From contig DVFP01000013.1 of NCBI GenBank assembly GCA_018713145.1, positions 124,001-188,000 of the forward strand: a stretch of DNA of 64,000 nt. Reading direction: 5' to 3'. The DNA comes from Candidatus Scybalocola faecavium (GTDB lineage: Bacteria > Bacillota > Clostridia > Lachnospirales > Lachnospiraceae). Of this stretch, positions 9,305 to 20,531 are shown piece by piece. The notes beneath the pieces are model-generated. The model worked only from the letters and a program-made list of their open reading frames with translations, had not been told where the DNA came from and did no database searches. A program made the translations under genes and the position numbers. The first letter of the stretch is position 1; every line of letters starts with the position of its first letter.

Positions 9305-12300
9305 TATTAAAAAGGTTTTAGTCATCGGTTCCGGCCCGATCATTATCGGCCAGGCAGCAGAGTTTGATTATGCAGGCACACAGGCTTGCCGTTCCTTAAA
9401 AGAGGAAGGCGTAGAGGTAGTCCTTGTCAATTCCAACCCGGCGACCATTATGACGGACAAAAACATCGCAGATAAGGTATATATTGAGCCTTTAAATGCG
9501 GAAGTTGTGAAAAAGATCATTATTAAAGAAGAACCGGACAGCATCCTTCCCACTCTTGGCGGTCAGGCAGCGTTAAATATTGCCATGGAGCTGGACGAGG
9601 CCGGATTTTTAAAAGAACATCAGGTAGAAATGATCGGTACATCGTCTGAAACTATTAAAAAGGCAGAGGATCGTCTGGCATTTAAAGAAACGATGGAAAA
9701 AATCGGTGAGCCCTGCGCACCCAGCGAAGTGTGCACCACTCTTCAGGGATGTATTGATTTTGCTGAAAAGATCGGCTTCCCTGTAGTTATCCGTCCGGCC
9801 TATACTCTTGGCGGCAGCGGCGGCGGTATTGCCCATACTATGCAGGAACTTCATGATATTGCCAGCAACGGCCTGCGTTTAAGCCGTGTGGGACAGGTTC
9901 TTGTAGAGCGGTATATTGGCGGCTGGAAGGAGATCGAATATGAGGTAATGCGGGACAGCTACGGCAACTGTATTACAGTCTGCAACATGGAAAATATTGA
10001 CCCGGTAGGCGTTCATACCGGTGACAGTATTGTTGTTGCGCCTTCCCAGACTTTGGCCGACAAAGAGTATCAGATGCTCCGTACTTCCGCTTTAAAGATC
10101 ATTACCGAGCTGAACATCCAGGGCGGATGTAATGTTCAGTACGCTTTAAAGCCGGATAGTTTTGAATACTGTGTTATCGAGGTAAACCCAAGAGTGAGCC
10201 GTTCTTCCGCGCTGGCCTCCAAAGCGACCGGTTATCCTATTGCCAAGGTGGCTGCAAAGATCGCCTTAGGTTATGCTTTGGATGAGATTAAAAATGCTGT
10301 GACCGGAAAGACATTTGCCAGCTTTGAGCCTGCCCTGGACTATGTTGTTGTTAAGATCCCTAAATGGCCTTTTGACAAATTTGTCAGCGCAAAGCGTACT
10401 TTGACGACACAGATGAAGGCCACCGGCGAGGTTATGAGTATTTGTACAAACTTTGAAGGCGCCCTGATGAAAGCTCTCCGTTCTCTGGAGCAGAATATTT
10501 ACAGCCTCCATTATGGAGATTTTGATCAGCTGACAGATGAAGAGCTGGAAAAGCAGCTGTATGCGATTGACGACCATCGTTTGTTCTGTATTGCCGAGGC
10601 GATCCGCCGGGGATATTCTCTGGAGCACATCCATGAGATCAATAAGATCGATATGTGGTTCCTTTATAAGATCCGCAATCTGGTGGAAATGGAAAAACGC
10701 CTGAAAAATGAAGAACTGACGCCGGAGCTGTTAAAGGAAGCAAAACGTCTGGAATTCCCTGACCGGGTGATCGGTGAACTGACCGGTATGTCTGAGGCTC
10801 AGATCAAGTCCATGCGTTATCGGAATGATATTATCGCTTCTTTTAAAATGGTAGATACATGTGCCGCTGAGTTTGAATCTGAAACTCCTTACTATTATTC
10901 CTGCTTTGGCAGTGAGAATGAAGTGGAACGGGATGAAATGCGCAAAAAGATCCTTGTTCTCGGCTCAGGTCCTATCCGTATCGGCCAGGGGATTGAGTTT
11001 GACTACTGTTCCGTTCACTGTGTATGGGCATTAAAGGAATGTGGCTATGAGACGATTATCGTCAATAATAACCCGGAAACTGTAAGTACGGACTTTGACA
11101 TTGCCGATAAGCTGTATTTTGAGCCATTAACACCGGAGGATGTGGAAAATATCGTCCGCCTGGAAAAACCGGATGGAGCTGTGGTTCAGTTTGGCGGCCA
11201 GACTGCGATTAAATTAACTCAGGCAGTGATGAAAATGGGCGTGCCGATTCTTGGTACAGCAGCAGAGGATGTAGACGCGGCTGAGGACCGTGAGCTGTTT
11301 GATGAGATCCTTGAACAGTGCAAGATCCCGCGTCCCCAGGGAACAACTGTTTATACCACAGAGGAAGCTTTAAAGGCAGCCAACCGTCTGGGTTATCCGG
11401 TGCTTGTGCGTCCTTCCTATGTTCTTGGAGGACAGGGTATGCAGATCGCGGTCAATGACGGAGATATTGTGGAATTTATGCAGATCATCAACCGGGAAGT
11501 CCAGGAACATCCCATCCTTGTGGATAAGTACCTGATGGGTAAGGAAGTGGAAGTGGACGGCGTATGTGACGGCAAAGATGTGCTGATCCCCGGAATCATG
11601 GAGCACATTGAGCGGGCCGGCGTTCATTCCGGAGACAGTATTTCCGTTTATCCGGCACAGACCCTTTCCGATAAGATCATTGAACAGATTGAAGATTACA
11701 CTGCCCGCCTGGCACGGGCCCTTCATGTAAAAGGTTTGTTAAACATTCAGTTTATCGTTCATGAAGAACAGGTGTATGTGATCGAGGTGAACCCCCGCTC
11801 CAGCCGTACCGTGCCTTATATCAGCAAGGTCACAGGTATTCCTATTGTAGATATTGCCTCTAAGATCATTGTAGGCAAGACTTTGGCAGAGCTGGGCTAT
11901 GCGCCGGGACTTCAGAAAAAGTCTGACTATATTGCCATTAAGCAGCCGGTATTCTCTTTTGAAAAGCTTCGGGGCGCTGAGACAAGTCTTGGACCGGAAA
12001 TGAAGTCTACCGGCGAGGTCCTTGGTATTGCCAAGACCTTTAATGAAGCTTTGTATAAATCCTTCCTTGGGGCAGGGATCAATCTTCCACGGACAAAGAA
12101 GATGATCTGTACCGTAAAAGACAGCGACAAGGCGGAGCTTGTTCCTATCGCTGCCCGGTTTGCTGCTATTGGCTATACGATTTATGCAACGCGGTCTACG
12201 GCAGATGCCCTCATGGCCGGAGGCGTGCCTGCCATTAAGATCAAAAAGATCTCTGACGGTTCACCCAACGCCCTGGATCTGATCCTGGATGGAGAAGTGG

Positions 12301-12491
12301 ATCTGGTCATTGATACACCTACTCAGGGCCATGGCATGGATAAGACAAGAGACGGTTTCCTGATCCGCCGAAACGCTATCGAAACCGGCGTTACCTGTCT
12401 GACCAGCCTGGACACAGCAAAAGCCCTGCTGACAAGTATTGAAAGCGAAAACATGGATACGCTGACGGTTGTAGATATTGCATCTATTTAA
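9288..12491 (+). CDS. carB: Carbamoyl-phosphate synthase large subunit
   Basis: 1067 aa duplicated ATP-grasp; [24 protein letters not shown]; overlaps carA by 17 nt. Confidence 0.98.
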   Translation: MPKKNNIKKVLVIGSGPIIIGQAAEFDYAGTQACRSLKEEGVEVVLVNSNPATIMTDKNIADKVYIEPLNAEVVKKIIIKEEPDSILPTLGGQAALNIAMELDEAGFLKEHQVEMIGTSSETIKKAEDRLAFKETMEKIGEPCAPSEVCTTLQGCIDFAEKIGFPVVIRPAYTLGGSGGGIAHTMQELHDIASNGLRLSRVGQVLVERYIGGWKEIEYEVMRDSYGNCITVCNMENIDPVGVHTGDSIVVAPSQTLADKEYQMLRTSALKIITELNIQGGCNVQYALKPDSFEYCVIEVNPRVSRSSALASKATGYPIAKVAAKIALGYALDEIKNAVTGKTFASFEPALDYVVVKIPKWPFDKFVSAKRTLTTQMKATGEVMSICTNFEGALMKALRSLEQNIYSLHYGDFDQLTDEELEKQLYAIDDHRLFCIAEAIRRGYSLEHIHEINKIDMWFLYKIRNLVEMEKRLKNEELTPELLKEAKRLEFPDRVIGELTGMSEAQIKSMRYRNDIIASFKMVDTCAAEFESETPYYYSCFGSENEVERDEMRKKILVLGSGPIRIGQGIEFDYCSVHCVWALKECGYETIIVNNNPETVSTDFDIADKLYFEPLTPEDVENIVRLEKPDGAVVQFGGQTAIKLTQAVMKMGVPILGTAAEDVDAAEDRELFDEILEQCKIPRPQGTTVYTTEEALKAANRLGYPVLVRPSYVLGGQGMQIAVNDGDIVEFMQIINREVQEHPILVDKYLMGKEVEVDGVCDGKDVLIPGIMEHIERAGVHSGDSISVYPAQTLSDKIIEQIEDYTARLARALHVKGLLNIQFIVHEEQVYVIEVNPRSSRTVPYISKVTGIPIVDIASKIIVGKTLAELGYAPGLQKKSDYIAIKQPVFSFEKLRGAETSLGPEMKSTGEVLGIAKTFNEALYKSFLGAGINLPRTKKMICTVKDSDKAELVPIAARFAAIGYTIYATRSTADALMAGGVPAIKIKKISDGSPNALDLILDGEVDLVIDTPTQGHGMDKTRDGFLIRRNAIETGVTCLTSLDTAKALLTSIESENMDTLTVVDIASI

Positions 12492-12522
12492 GTATGTACG
12501 GTATCCGTTGAATATGAATAAA

Positions 12523-12578
12523 GCCGTCCTGGGGGGAGCCTGATCTTAAAATCCGGCTCCCATCCGGGGCGGCTTTTT
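12523..12578 (+). terminator. Rho-independent terminator after carB
   Basis: GCCGTCCTGGGGGGAGCC...GGCTCCCATCCGGGGCGGCTTTTT. Confidence 0.7.
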
Positions 12579-12687
12579 CATACGGGTAAAATGGCAGTAT
12601 GTTTTTACGTTACAGGCATAGTTGAAAAATTGACACATATAATATACATGGCAGAACATATCAAGCCTTTCAGATAGGAGTGTGGTT

Positions 12688-13554
12688 ATGGGGGAAGAGA
12701 TTCATTTTGTAAAAATGGAAGGCGCAGGAAATGATTATGTTTATGTGGATTGTTTTTCCCAGTTTGTAAGAAATCCCCAGGCGCTGGCCCGATGGGTCAG
12801 CCGCCGCCATTTTGGGATCGGCAGCGATGGTCTGATCCTGATCAAGCCATCGCCCCGGGCAGACTGTTTTATGGATATTTATAATGCGGACGGTTCCCGG
12901 GGTCGGACCTGCGGCAATGGGCTGCGGTGTACCGCCCGGTATCTTTGGAAAAAGTCCGGCAGATCTAAAAAAGAATTTACTATTGAGACCCTTTCCGGCA
13001 TATGCCAGACCAGGCTTTCTAACATCAACCGCCGGAAAAGCTGGGTGGAAACTGATATGGGAAATGTTTTTGTGAGAAATATTTCTGTGCCTCTGAATGG
13101 TGTGTCAAGGCTGCTGCCCGCCGGGGTTTTTCCTCAGTGGGCCTATTTGGTGGATGGGGGAAATCTCCACTGTGTTGTTAAGCTGAAATGCTGTCATGAA
13201 GGATGGACCCCGGTTCAGGCTCTGGAGCAGGTGGATCTGAAAAGAACAGGGGATTTTTTGGAACATTATGAAGGCTTTCCGTCCAGGGTGAATGTAGAAC
13301 TGTGTGTGGATGGCCCATCGGATTGTAATCCGGCAGGACAGATCTTTGCCAGAGTGTGGGAGCGGGGAAGCGGTGAGACGATGGCCTGCGGCAGCGGAGC
13401 CTGTGCCATTTACCAGGCATTTCATAAGATGGATGGCTTGACGGACTGGTGTATTTTTATGCCTGGCGGCCGGCTGCATGTGACCCAGAGAGATTCCAGG
13501 CTTTGGCTTGGTGGCATTGCGGCAGATGTTTTTGAGGGAAATTTAAATTTTTAG
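12688..13554 (+). CDS. dapF: Diaminopimelate epimerase
   Basis: MEGAGNDYVYVD, ADGSRGRTCGNGLRC, ETMACGSGACA with both catalytic Cys regions. Confidence 0.93.
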   Translation: MGEEIHFVKMEGAGNDYVYVDCFSQFVRNPQALARWVSRRHFGIGSDGLILIKPSPRADCFMDIYNADGSRGRTCGNGLRCTARYLWKKSGRSKKEFTIETLSGICQTRLSNINRRKSWVETDMGNVFVRNISVPLNGVSRLLPAGVFPQWAYLVDGGNLHCVVKLKCCHEGWTPVQALEQVDLKRTGDFLEHYEGFPSRVNVELCVDGPSDCNPAGQIFARVWERGSGETMACGSGACAIYQAFHKMDGLTDWCIFMPGGRLHVTQRDSRLWLGGIAADVFEGNLNF

Positions 13555-13649
13555 TAAATTCATGGTATTGTATTGCATCTTTACACAAAATGCGCTATGC
13601 TTAATATACTACAAAAGCCGATAAGGTGTAAGGTACGGAGGTGGAACCG

Positions 13650-13919
13650 GTGGTCAGCAAAACGGTGAAAGTCAATAATAGTCTGGGGATTCATCTTAGG
13701 CCGGCGGGAAAGCTGGCAGATGCCGGAATGAAATTTTCCTGCGCCATTCATTTGGTCAGGAATGAGAAAGTTGTGAATGGAAAAAGTCTGCTGAGTATTT
13801 TAAGCCTTGGCATAAAAAAGGGATATGAGGTTGAAATCCAGTGTGACGGAAAGGATGAGCAGGAAGCCCTGGATACTTTTGTTAAGATCCTGGAAGAAAG
13901 CGATGCAGGGGACGCTTAA
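13650..13919 (+). CDS. HPr family phosphocarrier protein
   Basis: NSLGIHLRPAGKLAD (active-site His) and KSLLSILSLGIKKG (regulatory Ser region); GTG start with RBS ggagg. Confidence 0.85.
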   Translation: MVSKTVKVNNSLGIHLRPAGKLADAGMKFSCAIHLVRNEKVVNGKSLLSILSLGIKKGYEVEIQCDGKDEQEALDTFVKILEESDAGDA

Positions 13920-13956
13920 ACCCTTCCCCCAGGGAATTAAAATAGGATAAATATAT

Positions 13957-14010
13957 AAAAGCTATGACCGGTTTCCATAATAGATCCCGGCCATAGCTTT
14001 TTATTTTTTC
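13957..14010 (+). terminator. Rho-independent terminator
   Basis: AAAAGCTATGACCGG...CCCGGCCATAGCTTTTTATTTTTT. Confidence 0.75.
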
Positions 14011-14050
14011 GTACTCTCATCGGGCCTGTCTTTTTAGTACCGTCAGTTTT

Positions 14051-14314
14051 TTAGGGCCTGTCAGTCTTTTTAGGGTTTCCGTCCTTTTTTGGAGCTTTGT
14101 CATCTTCCCCTGTGCCCCTGCCTTTTAAAACTCTGTAGATCAGGGAAATGGCGTACAAAAGCACCGGAACAGCTACAGTGCAGAAAATAGAGGCCCGCAA
14201 AAGCCCCTGGGCGAGAGCGCCGTCCATCAGGGAAAAAATCAAAGTGCTTAAATATAAAAGAACAAGAAGGATAGCGCCTAAAAGGGCGATCCATCGTTTG
14301 ATCTTAGTAAACAT
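14051..14314 (-). CDS. Small hypothetical membrane protein
   Basis: 87 aa, two predicted TM helices and charged Lys/Asp tail; RBS aaggag. Confidence 0.5.
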   Translation of the reverse strand: MFTKIKRWIALLGAILLVLLYLSTLIFSLMDGALAQGLLRASIFCTVAVPVLLYAISLIYRVLKGRGTGEDDKAPKKDGNPKKTDRP

Positions 14315-14342
14315 AGAAAAACTCCTTTTCAGTGTGTTTTGC

Positions 14343-14406
14343 GCGACACAACGTCACGCTTGCCTGCGCAAGCGCAGCCCGCATGACCTTTTGTCCCTTG
14401 TCTCAT
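14343..14406 (-). repeat. Dispersed repeat R1, long-hairpin half
   Basis: 64 nt, 62/64 identical to 37969-38032 (GCGACACAACGTCACGCTTGCCTGCGCAAGCGCAGCCCGCATGACCTTTTGTCCCTTGTCTCAT). Confidence 0.9.
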
Positions 14407-14699
14407 GGTATTATTCTACATAACATGAAGGTAAAATGCAAGAGTCGGAAACAGCAGGTGTTTCCGGCTGCATCCATATATGAGAAAAGACCGTACTGGG
14501 GACTTTATTTCTGCTTCTATATGGGGCCAAAATCCAATTCACTTCGGCTGCCAAATTGATTTTGTTGATTATAGCCGTAGAAGTTTACGTATAACTTTCC
14601 GCCCTTTTGGGAAAACTGTAGAAGCAGCCCGGCGGACCGGGGCCCGGCCAAAAACGTCCGGCCGGGCAGGCGAAACAGGATCAATGGGAGGAGAAAGCT

Positions 14700-15314
14700 A
14701 TGAAAAAATTTTTGATCATTTGTTGTGTCATTTTTTGCGGAGCATTACTGCTTTTTGTTCCGGAAAAAAATTATCAGCAGGAGATTTCCGATAAAATCTT
14801 AAGGTTTCATGTAGTGGCTAACAGTAATTCCATGGAAGATCAAAGGCTTAAGCTTATGGTCCGTGACCGGATCGGGGAGTTTTTGCAGGAACCTTTATCT
14901 TTATGCAGATCTTTAAAGGACAGCGAAGAGACGGTAAAAGCTCTGCTGCCTCAGATCCAGGCTGTGGCCGGGGAATATGTGGAAAGCCTGGGCTATGATT
15001 ATCCGATCCGCGTGTATTTGAAAAATGGATATTTTCCGGAAAAAACTTACGGGGATATGACCTTTCCCAGAGGATACTATGATGCGCTGACTGTGCATAT
15101 CGGCAGCGGCTGCGGGAGAAACTGGTGGTGCGTTTTGTTTCCAAACTTGTGTTTTACTGATGCAGTGACGGCAAAAGTTCCGGAGGAATCTGCCCAGCTG
15201 CTGAAAGATGAGCTTCAGGAGGATACCTATGATGCACTTTTTCAGGGAGAAAAAGTGCAGCTGCGCTTTAAATTTGGGGAAATCCTTCAGGACCTTTTTA
15301 TGAATTTTGGTTGA
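14700..15314 (+). CDS. spoIIR: Stage II sporulation protein R
   Basis: KILRFHVVANSNSMEDQRLKLMVRDRI and PEKTYGDMTFPRGYYDALTVHIGSGCGRNWWCVLFPNLCF. Confidence 0.95.
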   Translation: MKKFLIICCVIFCGALLLFVPEKNYQQEISDKILRFHVVANSNSMEDQRLKLMVRDRIGEFLQEPLSLCRSLKDSEETVKALLPQIQAVAGEYVESLGYDYPIRVYLKNGYFPEKTYGDMTFPRGYYDALTVHIGSGCGRNWWCVLFPNLCFTDAVTAKVPEESAQLLKDELQEDTYDALFQGEKVQLRFKFGEILQDLFMNFG

Positions 15315-15460
15315 ATAATCACACCATATACGCTAAAATAGAAAAAGCAGCAGACGGAAACAGTTAAGATGTCTGAACGATCATATATTTGTTAACGTTT
15401 GTCTGTGTGTACCCTATAAATGTAAGGTACATAGTATAAAGTAAAAAAGAGGTTCTAATA

Positions 15461-16528
15461 ATGAAGGAAAAACTGACAGTTGCAGTATTATTTGGCGGAC
15501 AGTCATCAGAGCATGAAGTATCCTGTATGTCTGTTGTTAATGTTGTATCTGCAATGGATAAGGAAAAATACAATATACTTTTAATCGGCATCACCAAAGA
15601 CGGCCGGTGGCTTTTGGTGGATTCCACAGATAAGATCAAGGATAATACATGGAGAGACAGCCAGGTTCAGGCGATTTTAAGTCCGGATGCTTCCGATCAT
15701 GGCATTTTGTGCCTGGATGAGGAGGATGTGCAGAATATCCATGTGGATGTGATCTTCCCGGTGCTCCACGGCATGTACGGCGAGGACGGAACGGTTCAGG
15801 GACTTTTTGAGCTGGCCCGTATTCCTTATGTGGGCTGCGGTGTTTTGGCGTCTGCCGTATCCATGGATAAAGTGTACACAAAACTGATCGTAGATACGCT
15901 GGGAATCCGTCAGGCAAAATATGTGGTGATCCGGCATACAGAACTGGGAGATATGGATGCCTGTGTGAAAAAAGTAGAGGCAGTTTTAGATTACCCGGTA
16001 TTTGTAAAGCCTTCTAAGGCCGGTTCTTCCCGTGGCGTGACTAAGGCTTCCGATGCCGCAGCTTTGGCAGAGGGCCTGAGAGAAGCAGTGCGTCATGACT
16101 GCAAGATCCTTGTGGAGGAAACGATCGTAGGACGGGAGATCGAGTGCGCCGTCCTTGGGGGCTACGATCCGGTGGCTTCAGATGTTGGCGAGGTGCTTTC
16201 AGCAGACACGGATCTGTATTCCTATGAGGCGAAATATTTTAATCAGGAGTCTAAAACTGATCTTCATCCGGTATTTCCGGAAGGCGTGCTGGATGAGCTT
16301 CGGGATGACGCGGTCCGCATTTTTAAGGCAGTGGACGGCTATGGCCTTTCCCGGGTAGATTTCTTCTTGGAAAAGGATACCAATGAAGTGATCTTTAATG
16401 AGATCAACACTATGCCCGGATTTACCGGTATCAGCATGTATCCCATGCTGTGGGAAGATAAGGGCGTGGATAAGTCCCGGCTGATTGACGCGCTGATCAG
16501 TCAGGCATTTGAACGCTATGGTGCATAA
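15461..16528 (+). CDS. ddl: D-alanine--D-alanine ligase
   Basis: VLFGGQSSEHEVSCMS, FPVLHGMYGEDGTVQG, NEINTMPGFTGISMYP. Confidence 0.96.
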   Translation: MKEKLTVAVLFGGQSSEHEVSCMSVVNVVSAMDKEKYNILLIGITKDGRWLLVDSTDKIKDNTWRDSQVQAILSPDASDHGILCLDEEDVQNIHVDVIFPVLHGMYGEDGTVQGLFELARIPYVGCGVLASAVSMDKVYTKLIVDTLGIRQAKYVVIRHTELGDMDACVKKVEAVLDYPVFVKPSKAGSSRGVTKASDAAALAEGLREAVRHDCKILVEETIVGREIECAVLGGYDPVASDVGEVLSADTDLYSYEAKYFNQESKTDLHPVFPEGVLDELRDDAVRIFKAVDGYGLSRVDFFLEKDTNEVIFNEINTMPGFTGISMYPMLWEDKGVDKSRLIDALISQAFERYGA

Positions 16529-16541
16529 GGAGGACGTTGTT

Positions 16542-17348
16542 GTGTTAAAGGATGCTCCCATTGGCGTTTTTGATTCCGGGGTGGGCGGACTTACGGTGGT
16601 CCGGGAGATCATCCGTCAGCTTCCATCGGAAAATGTGGTTTATTTTGGGGATACGGCCCGGGTTCCCTACGGAAGTAAATCCCAGAAAACAATTATCGAA
16701 TATACGCGCCAGATCATTCATTTTTTAAAAACAAAAAAAGTGAAAGCCATAGTGATCGCTTGTAATACAGCCAGCGCTTATGCCCTGGATACAGTAGCGC
16801 CGGAGGTGGACGTTCCCATTATCGGCGTAGTACGCCCCGGAGCATATACGGCAGCCCATACTACAGTCAGCGGAAATATTGGAGTCATCGGCACAGAGGG
16901 CACGATTAACAGCGGTATTTATTCCTCTGTCCTTCATGAGTATAATCCCGGATTCCGGGTCATCGGCAAGGCTTGTCCTTTGTTTGTTCCGCTGGTGGAA
17001 GAAGGTTTGTTAAATGATTCCGTTACAGACGAGATCGCATCCCGCTATCTTCAAGTTTTAAAGGACGCCCATGTGGATACTTTGATCCTTGGATGTACCC
17101 ATTATCCATTGATCCGAAGCACCATCCGCAGGATCATGGGGGAAGGGGTCAACCTGGTGAACCCGGCCTATGAGACAGCCATCAGTCTCAGGTGTTTATT
17201 AAAGGAGCAGGGAATCTACCGGGAAAGCGGCGAGCCGGAATACCACTTTTTTGTCAGTGATGGAACCGATAAGTTCAGTGCTTTTGCCAATTCCATCCTT
17301 CCGGTGGAGCTGGTGGAAACGCGGCTTGTACCTATAGATGAGTATTAA
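16542..17348 (+). CDS. murI: Glutamate racemase
   Basis: IGVFDSGVGGLTVVREI, VIACNTASAYALD, LILGCTHYPLI; GTG start with RBS aaggagg. Confidence 0.95.
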   Translation: MLKDAPIGVFDSGVGGLTVVREIIRQLPSENVVYFGDTARVPYGSKSQKTIIEYTRQIIHFLKTKKVKAIVIACNTASAYALDTVAPEVDVPIIGVVRPGAYTAAHTTVSGNIGVIGTEGTINSGIYSSVLHEYNPGFRVIGKACPLFVPLVEEGLLNDSVTDEIASRYLQVLKDAHVDTLILGCTHYPLIRSTIRRIMGEGVNLVNPAYETAISLRCLLKEQGIYRESGEPEYHFFVSDGTDKFSAFANSILPVELVETRLVPIDEY

Positions 17349-17374
17349 AACCGGAAAAGGAAGGATTTTTACCT

Positions 17375-17818
17375 ATGACAAAGGATGTCATTGTGTCCAT
17401 CAGCGGTCTGCAGATGGATATGGATCAGGAAATGCCTGTGGAAGTGATCACCATGGGAAATTACTATTATAAAAATGGTAAGCATTACATATTATTTGAT
17501 GAAATGTCGGGAGAGGAAGGCACCCCGACGAAAAACACCATCAAGATCGGCAGCAATCGTGTGGATGTGATCAAAAAAGGGGAAAACAGTGTTCACATGG
17601 TATTTGAGCCGGATACAAAAAATATGGCCTGCTATCAGACACCTTATGGAAATCTTATGGTGGGAATCAATACCCTGGGGATTTCCCACAGTGAGGATGA
17701 CTTAAATATTAATACCCGGATCGATTATGCCCTGGATGTTAATTATTCCCATTTATCCGATTGTTCTATTGAAATTAATATAAAATCAAAAAATGATAAA
17801 AATTTCAGACTGCACTAA
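17375..17818 (+). CDS. DUF1934 domain-containing protein
   Basis: 147 aa lipocalin-like; [43 protein letters not shown]. Confidence 0.8.
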   Translation: MTKDVIVSISGLQMDMDQEMPVEVITMGNYYYKNGKHYILFDEMSGEEGTPTKNTIKIGSNRVDVIKKGENSVHMVFEPDTKNMACYQTPYGNLMVGINTLGISHSEDDLNINTRIDYALDVNYSHLSDCSIEINIKSKNDKNFRLH

Positions 17819-17829
17819 AGGAGAGAGGT

Positions 17830-18723
17830 ATGATGAAAATTAAAAAAGCGGTGATCCCCGCAGCAGGTTTAGGCACACGTTTTCTTCCAGCCACAAAGGC
17901 TCAGGCCAAGGAGATGCTGCCGATTGTAGATAAGCCAACGATCCAGTATATTGTGGAGGAAGCAGTTGCTTCCGGAATTACAGACATTATTATTGTTACC
18001 GGAAGAAATAAGAAGCCGATTGAGGATCATTTTGACCGCTCTATGGAGCTGGAGATGGAACTGGAGAAGGCACAGAAACAGGATATGCTGGATCTGGTGC
18101 GCCATATTTCCGAAATGGCCAATATTTACTATGTGCGGCAGAAAGAGGCCAAAGGCCTTGGTCATGCAGTGCTTACTGCCCATAACTTTATCGGCAATGA
18201 ACCCTTTGCCGTTTTGCTCGGCGATGATGTAGTGGAGGCGAAAAAGCCCTGCCTGGCTCAGATGATCGATATTTATAACGAGTACCGCACCTGTGTGCTT
18301 GGCGTTCAGAAGGTGGACGAAAGCGTTGTTAATAAGTATGGCATTGTGGACTGCAAGCAGATCGACGAGCGGGTTTATAAAGTCCGTGACCTGGTAGAGA
18401 AGCCAAAGATTGAGGAAGCGCCTTCTAATATTGCCATCCTCGGACGGTATATCCTTACGCCGGATATTTTTGACTACCTGAGAAATCAGGAGGCCGGTGC
18501 CGGCGGAGAAATACAGCTGACAGACGCTTTGCGGCGTCAGGCTAAGGACTGTGCTATGTATGCCTATGACTTTAAAGGAAAACGCTATGATGTGGGTTCA
18601 AAGATCGGCTTCCTTCAGGCAAATGTTGAGTTTGCCCTAAGAGATCCCCAGCTTCGTCAGCCCATGATCGAATATTTAGATCAGCTCCATGAAAACATGG
18701 ATGATATGATAAAAGTAGACTAA
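17830..18723 (+). CDS. galU: UTP--glucose-1-phosphate uridylyltransferase
   Basis: [41 protein letters not shown]. Confidence 0.96.
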   Translation: MMKIKKAVIPAAGLGTRFLPATKAQAKEMLPIVDKPTIQYIVEEAVASGITDIIIVTGRNKKPIEDHFDRSMELEMELEKAQKQDMLDLVRHISEMANIYYVRQKEAKGLGHAVLTAHNFIGNEPFAVLLGDDVVEAKKPCLAQMIDIYNEYRTCVLGVQKVDESVVNKYGIVDCKQIDERVYKVRDLVEKPKIEEAPSNIAILGRYILTPDIFDYLRNQEAGAGGEIQLTDALRRQAKDCAMYAYDFKGKRYDVGSKIGFLQANVEFALRDPQLRQPMIEYLDQLHENMDDMIKVD

Positions 18724-18776
18724 GTGCTGCTGTTCATCCGGTGAGCAGCAGCAACTAAGCGATGGGAGGAATCGAT

Positions 18777-19412
18777 ATGTCAGATAATCTTATTATTGCC
18801 ATTAACAGACAGTATGGCAGCGGCGGAAAGGAGATCGGCACCTTGCTTGCTAAGGAGCTGGGGATCCCTATCTATGATCAGGAGATCCCGGAACTTGCTT
18901 CTAAAAAAAGCGGCATCCGGAAGGATTATTTTGAAAAGGTAGATGAAAAGCCCACGGACAGCTTTTTGTATGCCCTGGCCATGAACACTTTTTCCATGAA
19001 CGGGACTGTAAACCCCTTTGACCATGCCCTTTCCAGCGACCGGCTGTTTAATATCCAGGCAGAGACTGTGCAGGGTCTGGCAAAGAAAAGCTCCTGTGTG
19101 ATCATTGGACGGTGCGCGGAGTATATCCTGCGGGATGAGCCAAAGCTGGTATCTGTCTATGTTTGCGGCCAGATGGAAAAGCGGGTGGAACGTATCTGCC
19201 GTCTGTATCAGCTGTCAGAAAAAGAAGCTCAGAAAAAGATCATGTCCATTGACAAAAAGCGTGACAGTTACTACGGCTACTATGCAGGAAAAGATTGGAG
19301 AGCCTGCGCCAGCTATAATTTATCTCTGGATTCCGGAGTTTTAGGCACAGAAAAAACAAAGGAAATGATCAAAAAGTATATTGAGGTAAGATTTGGCTCA
19401 TTGGAAGTGTAA
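18777..19412 (+). CDS. Cytidylate kinase-like family protein
   Basis: IAINRQYGSGGKEIGTLLAKELGIPIYDQEI. Confidence 0.88.
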   Translation: MSDNLIIAINRQYGSGGKEIGTLLAKELGIPIYDQEIPELASKKSGIRKDYFEKVDEKPTDSFLYALAMNTFSMNGTVNPFDHALSSDRLFNIQAETVQGLAKKSSCVIIGRCAEYILRDEPKLVSVYVCGQMEKRVERICRLYQLSEKEAQKKIMSIDKKRDSYYGYYAGKDWRACASYNLSLDSGVLGTEKTKEMIKKYIEVRFGSLEV

Positions 19413-19449
19413 AGGCCCATCTGTTCACGGCGGCGGTGATCGTTTAAAG

Positions 19450-19483
19450 GTTACGGTTTACTGGCCTGCCAGTAAACCGTAAC
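19450..19483. repeat. Palindromic element P, copy 1
   Basis: GTTACGGTTTACTGGC-ct-GCCAGTAAACCGTAAC, 16-bp perfect arms with 2-nt loop. Confidence 0.9.
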
Positions 19484-19533
19484 TGAATCGCTGCCGATTA
19501 CATAATTTTTACCAATATTATATTTAAATTTCC

Positions 19534-19559
19534 CCGAAAATGGAGTATACTATTTTCGG
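19534..19559. promoter_or_regulatory. Palindrome straddling a likely -10 of fba
   Basis: CCGAAAAT-ggagtatact-ATTTTCGG, TATACT in the spacer. Confidence 0.45.
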
Positions 19560-19652
19560 AAGTATTTTTCCACGGTTTTGGAGCCAGCGGCCCTGGCAGG
19601 GGATTAAGCGATGGTTTCAAATAGAGAATAATTGAAGTATGGAGGAATAATC

Positions 19653-20516
19653 ATGTTAGTATCAGCAAAAGAGATGTTGACAAAGGCAAAAGCAGGTCAT
19701 TATGCAGTTGGTCAGTTTAACATTAACAATCTTGAGTGGACAAAATCCATTCTCCTGACAGCTCAGGAATTAAATTCTCCTGTAATCCTTGGTGTATCTG
19801 AAGGCGCAGGAAAGTATATGGCAGGCTATAAGACAGTTGTAGGCATGGTCAATGGTATGCTTGAGGAACTGAATATTACTGTTCCAGTAGCTCTCCATCT
19901 GGATCACGGCAGCTACGAAGGCTGCTTAAAGTGCATCGAAGCCGGATTCTCATCCATTATGTTTGACGGTTCTCATTATCCCATTGAGGAAAATGTGGCA
20001 AAGACAAAAGAACTGGTTGCTATCTGCAACGAAAAAGGTATGTCCCTGGAGGCTGAGGTTGGTTCCATCGGCGGCGAGGAAGACGGCGTTGTAGGTATGG
20101 GTGAAGTGGCAGATCCTAAGGAGTGCAAGGCGATCGCAGATCTGGGCGTAACTATGCTTGCTGCAGGTATCGGCAACATCCACGGCAAATATCCTGCAAA
20201 CTGGAAGGGCTTAAGCTTTGAGACTCTGGACGCTATCCAGCAGCTTACAGGGGATATGCCTCTTGTTCTTCACGGCGGCACAGGTATCCCTGCAGATATG
20301 ATCAAGAAAGCGATTTCTCTTGGCGTTGCTAAGATCAATGTAAATACAGAGTGCCAGCTGGCATTTGCCGATGCGACACGTAAGTATATTGAAGCCGGAA
20401 AGGATCTGGAAGGCAAGGGCTTTGACCCGCGTAAACTTTTAGCTCCAGGCGCAGAAGCGATCAAAGCAACTGTAAAAGAAAAGATGGAATTATTCGGTTC
20501 TGTTGGCAAGGCCTGA
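19653..20516 (+). CDS. fba: Class II fructose-1,6-bisphosphate aldolase
   Basis: HLDHGSYEGC, SIMFDGSHYPIEEN, LVLHGGTGIP. Confidence 0.96.
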   Translation: MLVSAKEMLTKAKAGHYAVGQFNINNLEWTKSILLTAQELNSPVILGVSEGAGKYMAGYKTVVGMVNGMLEELNITVPVALHLDHGSYEGCLKCIEAGFSSIMFDGSHYPIEENVAKTKELVAICNEKGMSLEAEVGSIGGEEDGVVGMGEVADPKECKAIADLGVTMLAAGIGNIHGKYPANWKGLSFETLDAIQQLTGDMPLVLHGGTGIPADMIKKAISLGVAKINVNTECQLAFADATRKYIEAGKDLEGKGFDPRKLLAPGAEAIKATVKEKMELFGSVGKA

Positions 20517-20531
20517 TCTGGACCGGTATAA

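Noticed and set aside
14332-14794. Small plus-strand ORFs upstream of spoIIR
   Set aside because: Run through R1 and the structured leader; no coding signature.
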